Origin: Nemertoderma westbladi
Lineage: Eukaryota; Xenacoelomorpha; Nemertodermatida; Nemertodermatidae
DNA: 64,000 bases
Direction of reading: 5' to 3'
NCBI GenBank assembly: GCA_032718475.1
Contig: JAUCBJ010006322.1
Location: forward strand, 1-64,000
The notes below the pieces were generated by a model. The model was not told where the DNA came from, did no database searches, and worked only from the letters and a program-made list of their open reading frames with translations. A program made the translations under genes and the position numbers. Positions 1 through 11,387 of the stretch are shown here, in pieces. The first letter of the stretch is position 1. Each line of letters opens with the position of its first letter.

Positions 1-1085
1 AGTAGAGTCCGCCTACCTGGTACAGTAGAGTCCGTCTACCTGCTTTGTAACAATAACATTCATTACGAACAGTAGAGTCCGCCTACCTGCTTTGTAACAT
101 TAACATTCATGACGAACAGTAGAGTCCACCTACCTGATTTGTAGCAATAATATTCATTACGAACAGTAGAGTCCGCCTACCTGCTTTGTAACAATAACAT
201 TCATTACGAACAGTAGAGTCCGCCTACCTGCTTTGTATCAATAACATTCATTACGAACAGTAGAGTCCGCCTACCTGGTTTGTATCAATAACATTCATTA
301 CGAACAGTAGAGTCCGCCTACCTGCTTTGTAACAATAACATTCATTACGAACAGTAGAGTCCGTCTACCTGATTTGTAACAATAACATTCATTACGAACA
401 GTAGAGTCCGCCTACCTGCTTTGTAACAATAACATTCATTACGAACAGTAGAGTCCGCCTACCTGCTTTGTACTGTAACAATAACATTCATTACGAAAGG
501 TAGAGTCCGCCTACATGGTTTGTAACAATAACATTCATTTCGAACAGTAGAGTCCGCCTACCTGATTTGTAAAAATAACATTCATTACGAACAGTAGAGT
601 CCGCCTACCTGCTTTGTAACAATAACGTTCATTACGAACAGTAGAGTCCGCCTACCTCCTTTGTACTGTAACAATAACATTCATTACGAAAGGTAGAGTC
701 CGCCTACCTGCTTTGTAACAATAACATTAATTACGAACAGTAGAGTCCGCCTACCTGATTTATAAAAATAACATTCATTTCGAACAGTAGAGTCCGCCTA
801 CCTGCTTTGTATCAATAACATTCATGACGAACAGTAGAGTTCGCCTACCTGCTTTGTAACAATAACATTCATTAGGAACAGTGGAGTCGCCTACCTGCTT
901 TGTAACAATAACATTCATTACGAACAGTAGAGTCCGCCTACCTGATTTGTAGCAATAACATTCATTACGAACAGTAGAGTCCGTCTACCTGCTTTGTAAC
1001 AATAACATTAATTACGAACAGTAGAGTCCGCCTACCTGCTTTGTAACAATAACATTCATTACGAACAGTAGAGTCCGTATACCTT
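1..1085. repeat. 47-bp minisatellite in tektin-1 intron 1
   Basis: About 23 imperfect tandem copies of a 47-bp unit run from the window edge. On the minus strand (the tektin-1 sense strand) each unit keeps the core ACAAAGCAGGTAGGCGGA, which is the sequence at the tektin exon 1 donor (CAAAGCAG, then GTAGGCGG). The other ~26 bp of the unit, including TTCGTAATGAATG, are not exonic. A few copies carry a small insertion (TACTGTAAC near 470 and 665) or point changes. The array probably continues to the left of the window. Confidence 0.95.
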
Positions 1086-1201
1086 CTTTGTCCAACTCCG
1101 AGTCCGCCTACCTGCTTTGTCAAACTCCGACTCCGCCTACCTGCTTTGTCCAACTCCGACTCCGCCTACCTGCTTTGTCCAACTCCGACTCCGCCTACCT
1201 G
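1086..1201. repeat. 29-bp repeat copying the tektin-1 exon 1/intron 1 junction
   Basis: Units start at 1086, 1115, 1144 and 1173, exactly 29 bp apart, and the series ends in the real exon boundary at 1202. Read on the minus strand, each unit is the last ~21 nt of tektin exon 1 (ending GGACAAAGCAG) plus the first 8 intron bases (GTAGGCGG). Each therefore carries a copy of the 5' splice site. The outermost unit has drifted (AAAGAAG, then GTATACGG). It passes directly into the 47-bp array. Confidence 0.93.
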
Positions 1202-1439
1202 CTTTGTCCAACTCCGACTTCCAATAAGATACATCATGAATCCGCTGGTCCAAACGTTTATTCGTTTCGTTTTGCGTTTTGTCGGTTGTTTTAGAAGTTT
1301 CGTCGCATAAACGATCGGTCTCGGCTCTCAGCCGCTCTGCCGCACTACGTTGCCGTTCGGCGTCGCTGAATTTATTACTGTTTGATTGAACCCATTCTTC
1401 GTTTGTGAATCTCGTAGTTGGCGATATAAGTTGTGTCAT
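1199..1439 (-). CDS. TEKT1: Tektin-1, first coding exon (partial gene)
   Basis: The exon encodes 80 residues plus one base. It is the N-terminus of a tektin, a coiled-coil protein that lines the inner wall of ciliary and flagellar doublet microtubules. Seen: MTQLISPTTRFTNEEW at the start, then a heptad-rich helix with DAERQRSAAERLRAET and RLDQRIHDVSYWKSELDKA. From family knowledge, tektin-1 has the same spacing from Met to the conserved EW and a 'WK.EL' motif at this place, so I chose the Met at 1439 over the upstream in-frame Met at 1463. The donor is GCAG then GTAGGC at 1198/1197, phase 1. The rest of the gene lies left of the window. The donor has been amplified into the adjoining minisatellite. 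Tektin-2 or -4 is less likely because the start aligns without gaps to tektin-1. Confidence 0.85.
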
Positions 1440-2393
1440 TTTATCAGCCAGTGAAATTAGCAACTGATTGCAAACTAATTGATCCTGAATTACCTCGTTC
1501 CTTTATAATAAACACCAAAATGATAGCAGCTATAGTAGTAAATCCCTAAGATTAACAACACGGGCATTAGCTACACCAGTGCTATCCTAATAGCTATAAC
1601 AATTATAGTTCGTTTACAGGGTTGCGTGGTAACGCATGGAAATATATTTCAAAATAGCTATTAAGAGGGGGAAATTTGAATATGTTATCATGAATTCCTG
1701 CATTTTGATTTATTGCTCATTGGCTGATATTTATTCACATTCAGTGATTGCTTTCGTACCAGTAGGCCTACAGACAGTTATCCCCCTATCCAAATGGGCC
1801 TATTGCTGCCCTGACTGCTGTCTGTGCTCCCTAACCGCATTTCACATTTGTTACCGATTTGCACTTGGTGCTTGCCGGTTCTCTTATTTTCTTACTTTTT
1901 AAACTCTAGACGATCAGATACAAATAGGCCAAGGCCATTTCAATTAAAACCATACCCAGCCTGTTTTTTACTTGTTTGTGTCAGTGTGTACAGTAGGGGT
2001 AGTACCTTGTGCCCATGTCCTTGTACAGTTGTACCTTGTCCTTGTACAAGGTACCTGGACTTGCAACGGTATGCCTACCGGCTGCAGGGCTGACTAGACC
2101 GCTAGTGCGGTAAAGTTTCAGTTAATTGTACTTCTAAAATTACAAGTAAGACTTGTAAGTTTACGTTTTATTGTGATACTCCTGCTACCCAAACTACCTT
2201 AAACCCAACCTTGAACAGTTACGGGCTACGGAATCCGGAGCTTGAACTGTCGTGATCACTATCTGCCAATCTATTTAGGAAATAGGCAGATCGACAGATA
2301 AATACAGTTTAAATTTACAATATATAGCTCAATCCTCAATATATTCCGGTATTCGGTATTTTTTTTATTTCGCTCATAGTAGCCTATTTCAAC
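1440..2393. other. Divergent intergenic region between tektin-1 and HNMT-like gene
   Basis: These ~950 bp separate two start codons that point away from each other, so the promoters of both genes should lie here. I see no convincing TATA box or CpG-rich block. A short stretch near 2010-2055 repeats the word CTTGTAC several times. Short open frames in this stretch look random. Confidence 0.5.
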
Positions 2394-5300
2394 ATGGATG
2401 AGATATTATTGGAACCGCTTACCGGTGAAGCGTACGGCAAAGCCCACCAGGTGTTCCTACGCAGTTGTCAGGATGAGAATAAATTTCGTAATATGTACCT
2501 CCACGCTAAACCTTCCTTGGAGTACCTTGTAGGTGAGTCGAGGGTTGGGCCCGATAAAAATGTGTGTTCCCAAATTATTTCATTATTACTTAATGCCGAT
2601 GTTGTTAACAAACGGGTTGTAGGTGTGTGGATCGAGTCAAAACTTCGAAATATCAGCGAAAAACTATTATTATTTTATGCATCTATCAGCCTACTTTGGA
2701 TTCGACGTAAGACGTAGATTACCTCCTACTCAGACCTTATCCGATGTTATCATCAAGATCTTAGCGCTGTACTGCTGTACTGTAGTGAGAGTCTTCAGTT
2801 TGGCAAGTTTAGTGATATGTCTTAGATTCACCAAGAACTGTGGAGTGCTTAGGTGGGATGTTGAGCTGACTCACTGCCACTGGAGTGATGTACTGATGGA
2901 TGGAATGGAGTACGTACCGGACCGGTACCGGTACGTATCCCAGTACTCATGGATGGAATGGAATACGTACCGGTACCAGTACGTATCCCAGTATTCCGGT
3001 TTATGGGTTAATAAATCTCGTAATAAATTACTGAATTGCTGTATCAACTATAATACAGCAATAATGAATAAACCTAGATATAAAGGCGTTGAAGCCTATA
3101 TAGCTAATGTACATGTGTCTGCCGCTGGTACTTACAGCGTGAATCTTAGACATTCGTAATTTACATATATTAATACATAATTTATCAGTTTGAAAATGAA
3201 AAATAATTAGAAGAATCTTTTACGCTCATTAAACAAAGTAATGCCTGTTCACCACCACGGATGATGTTCTACAGTAAATCCTTACACTCTGTGTACCAAG
3301 TTACTGTAATCGATTTTTCGCACCTTCGTAGGCAAAACAACAAAAAATACGCTCCCTCGTGATTCTGATTTAGAATGCAATAATTATCAACAAAATTATT
3401 CCATTCCCCTTCCCTCAACTCAAAACCCCCCTTACCATCAATATCCAATATACCACGGCCTTCCCTAACCAGTCACCTTTCGATCACCTATAAACCCCTC
3501 CAAGTAAACCATACGGCAATATCACCCGGCATCCCTGCTAATAACCACTACCCAATAAGGGAGCTTCCTATGTTAAATGCATGATGCATGATGCTTCCTC
3601 CTTCAATTCAAAATCAGGGAATACTTCTGTATCCAATAAAAACTTAATAATACAAGTTGCAGTAAACGATTAAACATTATTAGATTAGATTAAACAGTCA
3701 ATATCAATTATGCTTTACATGTGTTTAACGGAATACTTGTACAGGAAAGATAACTCCTTTAGCTGGTAATAATTAGGGGTCAACTCCCTGACCACAAGTA
3801 CCTAACTACGACCTTTTTTCAGACATCACTTTAAACTGTGTTTCTATTGAACCCTTTTCATAGTATTTTAGCACCAGAAACGATTCAAATACTGTATTTT
3901 ATGTACTACCTTTCTGTTACAATTATTTGGATTGTATTATTTTTCGAGGCTATACTTTGGATCCTAACGGACCCAAAGCACCCCTCACCCGGATTATCCT
4001 TTTCCCTCTTCCCAGAGGGTTTTCAATGGTGTTACATAGCGTACACTTTTTTTATACTGAAGGAAGATAACATCTAGAGAAAACATAAATCACTGTGTTT
4101 TAGTACTATCTTGAAAGGGTTGTGGATGTCCGTAAATAACAAGTCATTGAAGGACCGTGTACTCAAGTCAGTCTTGTTACCGAGAAACCAAAACAATGAG
4201 GAAAGTGTATTAGCACTTGGAACTATTTTTTGAGATACAAAAAGCCGTTTAGGAGCTTTATCGTACTCAAGGCACGAGAAATCCTTTATTTACCTTGGTT
4301 CCCATTTATTGATCAATCGAAGATGAAAGTCTTGGTTGGGTTCGTTAGGTTGGGTTCGTTAGGTTAGGTTCGCAGAATTTATAGCACTCTTCGCAAACAG
4401 TGCTGGTGCCCCAAACCAGGGCCTCCAGATTGGAAGGCCAGGAATACCAAGTCAACTCTAGACGAAACTGCGGCTGCTTGGTCTAGTGGTGACATTTTAA
4501 TAATTGGTAATAACATAACGATACCAATTACTTACCTTTATGGGACTTCGTGTTAAGTGTAGGAAACATAAGTTTATAATAAGAAATATTACATTTCTCC
4601 AGGTAAACCAGTTGATGTGATGAGCATTGGGGCTGGCGATGGGGATTTCGAGAATCACATAGTGAAAGGGATGTCCCTGAATGTAGAAAGTTACTACGGC
4701 CTGGAACCAATCCAATCCTACCGTGAGACATTAGAAGCGACGGCCAAACATTGGGGTGTCAGGTCTATATGGATGGACGGCAGGCCATTTGCATCGGAGT
4801 TTCAGTTACTAACTGAAGCTCGCAAAGATTACGATATTGTGTTCTTCAACCATTCTCTGTATTACATGGACGACCCTATTGAATGTGTCAAACTGGCACT
4901 CTCTTACCTTAAACCCGGAGGTAAAGTGTTTCTCTTCCATACGACAGACAACGGATTGTCTGGGCTGTGGAAATCGTTCTATGGTAAATATAAGGTGAGT
5001 TGAAATAGGTATTGATATCAGGCCCTTAATGGCTGTTTTCAACGCCCTACTTATAGGTTTGTATCGAGTATTGATATCAGGCCCTTAGTGGCTGTTTTCA
5101 ACGCCCTACTTTAGGTTTGTATCGAGTATTGATATCAGGCCCTTAGTGGCTGTTTTCAACGCCCTACTTATAGGTTTGTATCGAGTATTGATATCAGGCC
5201 CTTAGTGGCTGTTTTCAACGCCCTACTTTAGGTTTGTATCGAGTATTGATATCAGGCCCTTAGTGGCTGTTTTCAACGCCCTACTTTTAGGTTTGTATCG

Positions 5301-8300
5301 AGTATTGATATCAGGCCCTTAGTGGCTGTTTTCAACGCCCTACTTTAGGTTTGTATCGAGTATTGATATCAGGCCCTTAGTGGCTGTTTTCAACGCCCTA
5401 CTTTTAGGTTTGTATCGAGTATTGATATCAGGCCCTTAATGGCTGTTTTCAACGCCCTACTTATAGGTTTGTATCGAGTATTGATATCAGGCCCTTAGTG
5501 GCTGTTTTCAACGCCCTACTTTAGGTTTGTATCGAGTATTGATATCAGGCCCTTAGTGGCTGTTTTCAACGCCCTACTTTAGGTTTGTATCGAGTATTGA
5601 TATCAGGCCCTTAGTGGCTGTTTTCAACGCCCTACTTATAGGTTTGTATCGAGTATTGATATCAGGCCCTTAGTGGCTGTTTTCAACGCCCTACTTTTAG
5701 GTTTGTATCGAGTATTGATATCAGGCCCTTAGTGGCTGTTTTCAACGCCCTACTTATAGGTTTGTATCGAGTATTGATATCAGGCCCTTAGTGGCTGTTT
5801 TCAACGTCCTACTTTTAGGTTTGTATCGAGTATTGATATCAGGCCCTTAGTGGCTGTTTTCAACGCCCTACTTTAGGTTTGTATCGAGTATTGATATCAG
5901 GCCCTTAGTGGCTGTTTTCAACGCCCTACTTTAGGTTTGTATCGAGTATTGATATCAGGCCCTTAGTGGCTGTTTTCAACGCCCTACTTATAGGTTTGTA
6001 TCGAGTATTGATATCAGGCCCTTAGTGGCTGTTTTCAACGCCCTACTTATAGGTTTGTATCGAGTATTGATATCAGGCCCTTAGTGGCTGTTTTCAACGC
6101 CCTACTTATAGGTTTGTATCGAGTATTGATATCAGGCCCTTAGTGGCTGTTTTCAACGCCCTACTTTAGGTTTGTATCGAGTATTGATATCAGGCCCTTA
6201 GTGGCTGTTTTCAACGCCCTACTTTAGGTTTGTATCGAGTATTGATATCAGGCCCTTAGTGGCTGTTTTCAACGCCCTACTTTAGGTTTGTATCGAGTAT
6301 TGATATCAGGCCCTTAGTGGCTGTTTTCAACGCCCTACTTTAGGTTTGTATCGAGTATTGATATCAGGCCCTTAGTGGCTGTTTTCAACGCCCTACTTTA
6401 GGTTTGTATCGAGTATTGATATCAGGCCCTTAGTGGCTGTTTTCAACGCCCTACTTTAGGTTTGTATCGAGTATTGATATCAGGCCCTTAGTGGCTGTTT
6501 TCAACGCCCTACTTTAGGTTTGTATCGAGTATTGATATCAGGCCCTTAGTGGCTGTTTTCAACGCCCTACTTTAGGTTTGTATCGAGTATTGATATCAGG
6601 CCCTTAGTGGCTGTTTTCAACGCCCTACTTTAGGTTTGTATCGAGTATTGATATCCGGCCCTTAGTGGCTGTTTTCAACGCCCTACTTATAGGTTTGTAT
6701 CGAGTATTGATATCAGGCCCTTAGTGGCTGTTTTCAACGCCCTACTTTAGGTTTGTATCGAGTATTGATATCAGGCCCTTAGTGGCTGTTTTCAACGCCC
6801 TACTTTTAGGTTTGTATCGAGTATTGATATCCGGCCCTTAGTGGCTGTTTTCAACGCCCTACTTATAGGTTTGTATCGAGTATTGATATCAGGCCCTTAG
6901 TGGCTGTTTTCAACGCCCTACTTTAGGTTTGTATCGAGTATTGATATCAGGCCCTTAGTGGCTGTTTTCAACGCCCTACTTTAGGTTTGTATCGAGTATT
7001 GATATCCGGCCCTTAGTGGCTGTTTTCAACGCCCTACTTATAGGTTTGTATCGAGTATTGATATCAGGCCCTTAGTGGCTGTTTTCAACGCCCTACTTTA
7101 GGTTTGTATCGAGTATTGATATCAGGCCCTTAGTGGCTGTTTTCAACGCCCTACTTTTAGGTTTGTATCGAGTATTGATATCAGGCCCTTAGTGGCTGTT
7201 TTCAACGCCCTACTTTAGGTTTGTATCGAGTATTGATATCAGGCCCTTAGTGGCTGTTTTCAACCCCTACTTATAGGTTTGTATCGAGTATTGATATCAG
7301 GCCCTTAGTGGCTGTTTTCAACGCCATACTTATAGGTTTGTATCGAGTATTGATATCAGGCCCTTAGTGGCTGTTTTCAACGCCCTACTTTTAGGTTTGT
7401 ATCGAGTATTGATATCAGGCCCTTAGTGGCTGTTTTCAACGCCCTACTTTAGGTTTGTATCGAGTATTGATATCAGGCCCTTAGTGGCTGTTTTCAACGC
7501 CCTACTTTAGGTTTGTATCGAGTATTGATATCCGGCCCTTAGTGGCTGTTTTCAACGCCCTACTTATAGGTTTGTATCGAGTATTGATATCAGGCCCTTA
7601 GTGGCTGTTTTCAACGCCCTACTTTAGGTTTGTATCGAGTATTGATATCAGGCCCTTAGTGGCTGTTTTCAACGCCCTACTTTTAGGTTTGTATCGAGTA
7701 TTGATATCCGGCCCTTAGTGGCTGTTTTCAACGCCCTACTTATAGGTTTGTATCGAGTATTGATATCAGGCCCTTAGTGGCTGTTTTCAACGCCCTACTT
7801 TAGGTTTGTATCGAGTATTGATATCAGGCCCTTAGTGGCTGTTTTCAACGCCCTACTTTAGGTTTGTATCGAGTATTGATATCCGGCCCTTAGTGGCTGT
7901 TTTCAACGCCCTACTTATAGGTTTGTATCGAGTATTGATATCAGGCCCTTAGTGGCTGTTTTCAACGCCCTACTTTAGGTTTGTATCGAGTATTGATATC
8001 AGGCCCTTAGTGGCTGTTTTCAACGCCCTACTTTTAGGTTTGTATCGAGTATTGATATCAGGCCCTTAGTGGCTGTTTTCAACGCCCTACTTTAGGTTTA
8101 TATCGAGTATTGATATCAGGCCCTTAGTGGCTGTTTTCAACCCCTACTTATAGGTTTGTATCGAGTATTGATATCAGGCCCTTAGTGGCTGTTTTCAACG
8201 CCATACTTATAGGTTTGTATCGAGTATTGATATCAGGCCCTTAGTGGCTGTTTTCAACGCCCTACTTTTAGGTTTGTATCGAGTATTGATATCAGGCCCT

Positions 8301-11048
8301 TAGTGGCTGTTTTCAACGCCCTACTTTAGGTTTGTATCGAGTATTGATATCAGGCCCTTAGTGACTGTTTTCAACGCCCTACTTTTAGGTTTGTATCGAG
8401 TATTGATATCAGGCCCTTAGTGGCTGTTTTCAACGCCCTACTTTAGGTTTGTATCGAGTATTGATATCAGGCCCTTAGTGGCTGTTTTCAACCCCTACTT
8501 ATAGGTTTGTATCGAGTATTGATATCAGGCCCTTAGTGGCTGTTTTCAACGCCCTACTTATAGGTTTGTATCGAGTATTGATATCAGGCCCTTAGTGGCT
8601 GTTTTCAACGCCCTACTTTAGGTTTGTATCGAGTATTGATATCAGGCCCTTAGTGGCTGTTTTCAACGCCCTACTTTTAGGTTTGTATCGAGTATTGATA
8701 TCAGGCCCTTAGTGGCTGTTTTCAACGCCCTACTTTAGGTTTGTATCGAGTATTGATATCAGGCCCTTAGTGGCTGTTTTCAACCCCTACTTATAGGTTT
8801 GTATCGAGTATTGATATCAGGCCCTTAGTGGCTGTTTTCAACGCCCTACTTTAGGTTTGTATCGAGTATTGAATATTGATATCAGGCCCTTAGTGGCTGT
8901 TTTCAACGCCCTACTTTTAGGTTTGTATCGAGTATTGATATCAGGCCCTTAGTGGCTGTTTTCAACGCCCTACTTTAGGTTTGTATCGAGTATTGATATC
9001 AGGCCCTTAGTGGCTGTTTTCAACGCCCTACTTTTAGGTTTGTATCGAGTATTGATATCAGGCCCTTAATGGCTGTTTTCAACGCCCTACTTATAGGTTT
9101 GTATCGAGTATTGATATCAGGCCCTTAGTGGCTGTTTTCAACCCCTACTTATAGGTTTGTATCGAGTATTGATATCAGGCCCTTAGTGGCTGTTTTCAAC
9201 GCCATACTTATAGGTTTGTATCGAGTATTGATATCAGGCCCTTAGTGGCTGTTTTCAACCCCTACTTATAGGTTTGTATCGAGTATTGATATCAGGCCCT
9301 TAGTGCCTGTTTTCAACGCCCTACTTTTAGGTTTGTATCGAGTATTGATATCAGGCCCTTAGTGGCTGTTTTCAACGCCCTACTTTAGGTTTGTATCGAG
9401 TATTGATATCAGGCCCTTAGTGGCTGTTTTCAACGCCCTACTTTTAGGTTTGTATCGAGTATTGATATCAGGCCCTTAGTGGCTGTTTTCAACGCCCTAC
9501 TTTAGGTTTGTATCGAGTATTGATATCAGGCCCTTAGTGGCTGTTTTCAACGCCCTACTTTAGGTTTGTATCGAGTATTGATATCAGGCCCTTAGTGGCT
9601 GTTTTCAACGCCCTACTTTAGGTTTGTATCGAGTATTGATATCAGGCCCTTAGTGGCTGTTTTCAACGCCCTACTTTAGGTTTGTATCGAGTATTGATAT
9701 CAGGCCCTTAGTGGCTGTTTTCAACGCCCTACTTTAGGTTTGTATCGAGTATTGATATCAGGCCCTTAGTGGCTGTTTTCAACCCCTACTTATAGGTTTG
9801 TATCGAGTATTGATATCAGGCCCTTAGTGCCTGTTTTCAACGCCCTACTTTTAGGTTTGTATCGAGTATTGATATCCGGCCCTTAGTGGCTGTTTTCAAC
9901 GCCCTACTTATAGGTTTGTATCAAGTATTGATATCAGGCCCTTAGTGGCTGTTTTCAACCCCTACTTATAGGTTTGTATCGAGTATTGATATCAGGCCCT
10001 TAGTGGCTGTTTTCAACGCCATACTTATAGGTTTGTATCGAGTATTGATATCCGGCCCTTAGTGGCTGTTTTCAACGCCCTACTTTTAGGTTTGTATCGA
10101 GTATTGATATCTATCTCCATGTTATATATTATATTTATTTATTATCTGTTTGTTTAGGTTAAATGGGTCAATGGTGTTCAGTATGGGGGCCACGGGTTGT
10201 CTAGTGAAGATATTTGCCGTCAGTTAGAGGAAGTTGGAATAAAATCTGTTATCAGAAAACGACATTCGGAAAGTGACGTCACTCAGGTACCAAATCGGGA
10301 AAACAATGTGGCCCTAATTAGATTTATTCTTAAATTGTTACTTTTTCGCTCGAATATACAAAATCGTGAGAAAAAGGATAACTTTTTTTCCCTGGGGAAA
10401 CAAGTAACCCAATTTATTTTGTGCCATTATTTCGTTCTATTTTTATTAAAGGTTTGAGCAACAAAAAGTACCAATTTAAGAATAACATTTCGTATTACAA
10501 AAAGTAGCAGATTAGATTTAGATTATCCTAAAATTTTATTTTATTTTCTATATTAAATCTAATATAACCAAACCAGTAAACCTCTTAAAGTAAGTATCTA
10601 CAGTAAAAATTAATTTAAAAAACTAAATATAAACTAATCTGGGCACCAGATCATGGAATATTGTTAAATATTATTCAACCATTTATAGTAAATTTTTTTT
10701 TAATCAGCACCAATTCTTCGATAAATAATCCGATATCATAAAAATAAACACAATATGTTGGGACCTTGTGGTTGTTGTGGTTGTCACAGATCCCATTATT
10801 TATATTACACTATTACTATTAAGTTAATAAAACTTTCTTTTTGGGAAATTTTGTTATAGATTATGGCAGAAGGATGTCACGGTCAAGCTGAGTTGTTGCT
10901 AAGTTTCTATTTAAATTGTAATGTTTCTATGGCAACTGATGACGCTAAACTGATTATGAAGGAGTGTCTTGGTCGGTTTATACGTCGCGGTGACGGCGGT
11001 AAATTATATTTCCAACACGACGATGCGGTCGTTGAAATATATAAATAG
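2394..11048 (+). CDS. HNMT: Histamine N-methyltransferase-like methyltransferase, 4 exons, 282 aa
   Basis: The exons are 2394-2532, 4603-4994, 10158-10286 and 10860-11048; all introns are GT-AG with phases 1, 0, 0. They join to 283 codons including TAG. HNMT enzymes transfer a methyl group from S-adenosylmethionine to the imidazole of histamine in the cytosol. Seen: SAM motif I IGAGDGDFE (~55-63), the acidic ribose-binding GLEP (~79-82), FFNHSLYYMDDP (the HNMT 'LYY..D.P' segment), then YLKPGGKVFLF and SGLWKSFYGKYK, which matches the family's S-G-x-x-x-LW-K block. Exon 4 supplies the C-terminal LLLSFYLNCNV segment. The length is close to the vertebrate enzyme (~290 aa). The substrate is inferred, since invertebrate HNMT-like paralogues may use other amines. 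Intron 3 is almost wholly a minisatellite beginning 16 nt after the donor. Confidence 0.88.
2893..2995. repeat. Two-copy ~50-bp tandem duplication
   Basis: The words CATGGATGGAATGGA / GATGGATGGAATGGA and ACGTATCCCAGTA occur twice, about 50 bp apart. In between is CGGACCGGTACCGGTACG, a GGTACC-rich palindromic stretch. The duplication lies inside HNMT-like intron 1. Confidence 0.7.
4440..4495 (+). mobile_element. Possible truncated tRNA-derived SINE head
   Basis: GCTTGGTCTAGTGGT fits a Pol III A-box (TGGTCTAGTGG). No B-box follows within the normal distance, so this would be a 5' fragment only. It is weak evidence on its own. Confidence 0.25.
5011..10112. repeat. 58-59-bp minisatellite filling HNMT-like intron 3
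   Basis: About 87 near-identical copies contain TATTGATATCAGGCCCTTAG, GTGGCTGTTTTCAACGCC and a variable end: CTACTTTAGG, CTACTTTTAGG or CTACTTATAGG. Other variants are CCGGCCC for CAGGCCC and a 2-bp loss (AACCCCTAC). The array begins 16 nt after the exon 2 donor (4995) and ends ~45 nt before the exon 3 acceptor, so it is most of the intron. Each unit places a pyrimidine-rich tract and TTTAG directly before GTTTGT. Variants recur in blocks (see findings), which shows higher-order duplication. Confidence 0.97.
10324..10485. mobile_element. MITE, 162 bp, small member of a family
   Basis: The perfect terminal inverted repeat TTATTCTTAAATTG / CAATTTAAGAATAA continues imperfectly inward (TTACTTTTTCGCTCGAA against TTTGAGCAACAAAAAGTA). 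The element lies in HNMT-like intron 4. A larger relative with the same ends is at 47381-47916. No coding capacity is seen. Confidence 0.75.
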
Positions 11049-11387
11049 TTGTTAGGGACCGTTGATAAGGAAAATATATAGGCTTTTGGTGTTGGTGTAG
11101 ATTTATCATGTAATTATCGTAGATAGACCAGCTGCTAAAAATTAAATTTTTCTTCGAATTACGGAAAAGTTTTATAATTTGAAATTGAGCTTTATCTTAC
11201 CATACACCACAACCATACCACAAGCTTTCCGTCTACCAAAAGGTTTACGGGTATGTTTTCGCAATTTTAGTTTATATTGGTTGGGTAGGCGGTGTTGGTG
11301 GGGAAATAAACCGGGAATTCGGAGCCGCGTTTAGGAAAAACGTAGTGGAACAGTCCAACCGAACAACCAGCGGTGCTACGGGGTAGG
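11049..11387 (+). promoter_or_regulatory. HNMT-like 3' region with poly(A) signal
   Basis: After the TAG at 11046-11048 there is ~340 bp of unique sequence. The first canonical AATAAA is at 11305-11310. About 80 bp later the G-rich array begins, which would act as a G-rich downstream element if this signal is used. No other gene is seen here. Confidence 0.45.

Larger units (their letters stand above)
2533..4602 (+). other. HNMT-like intron 1
   Basis: This is a 2.07-kb intron with donor GTGAGT and acceptor TTACATTTCTCCAG. It contains a two-copy tandem duplication at 2893-2995 and, near 4470, a tRNA A-box-like fragment. Reading frames at 2623-3159 and 3838-4077 have no recognisable motif and look like chance. 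Confidence 0.7.

Noticed and set aside
3838-4077. 79-codon frame with hydrophobic stretches in HNMT-like intron 1
   Set aside because: No motif, no splice sites in phase with the gene, and AT-rich sequence gives such frames by chance.
5011-10112. CRISPR-like array
   Set aside because: The regular spacing comes from contiguous identical units with no variable spacers, and the setting is a eukaryotic intron.
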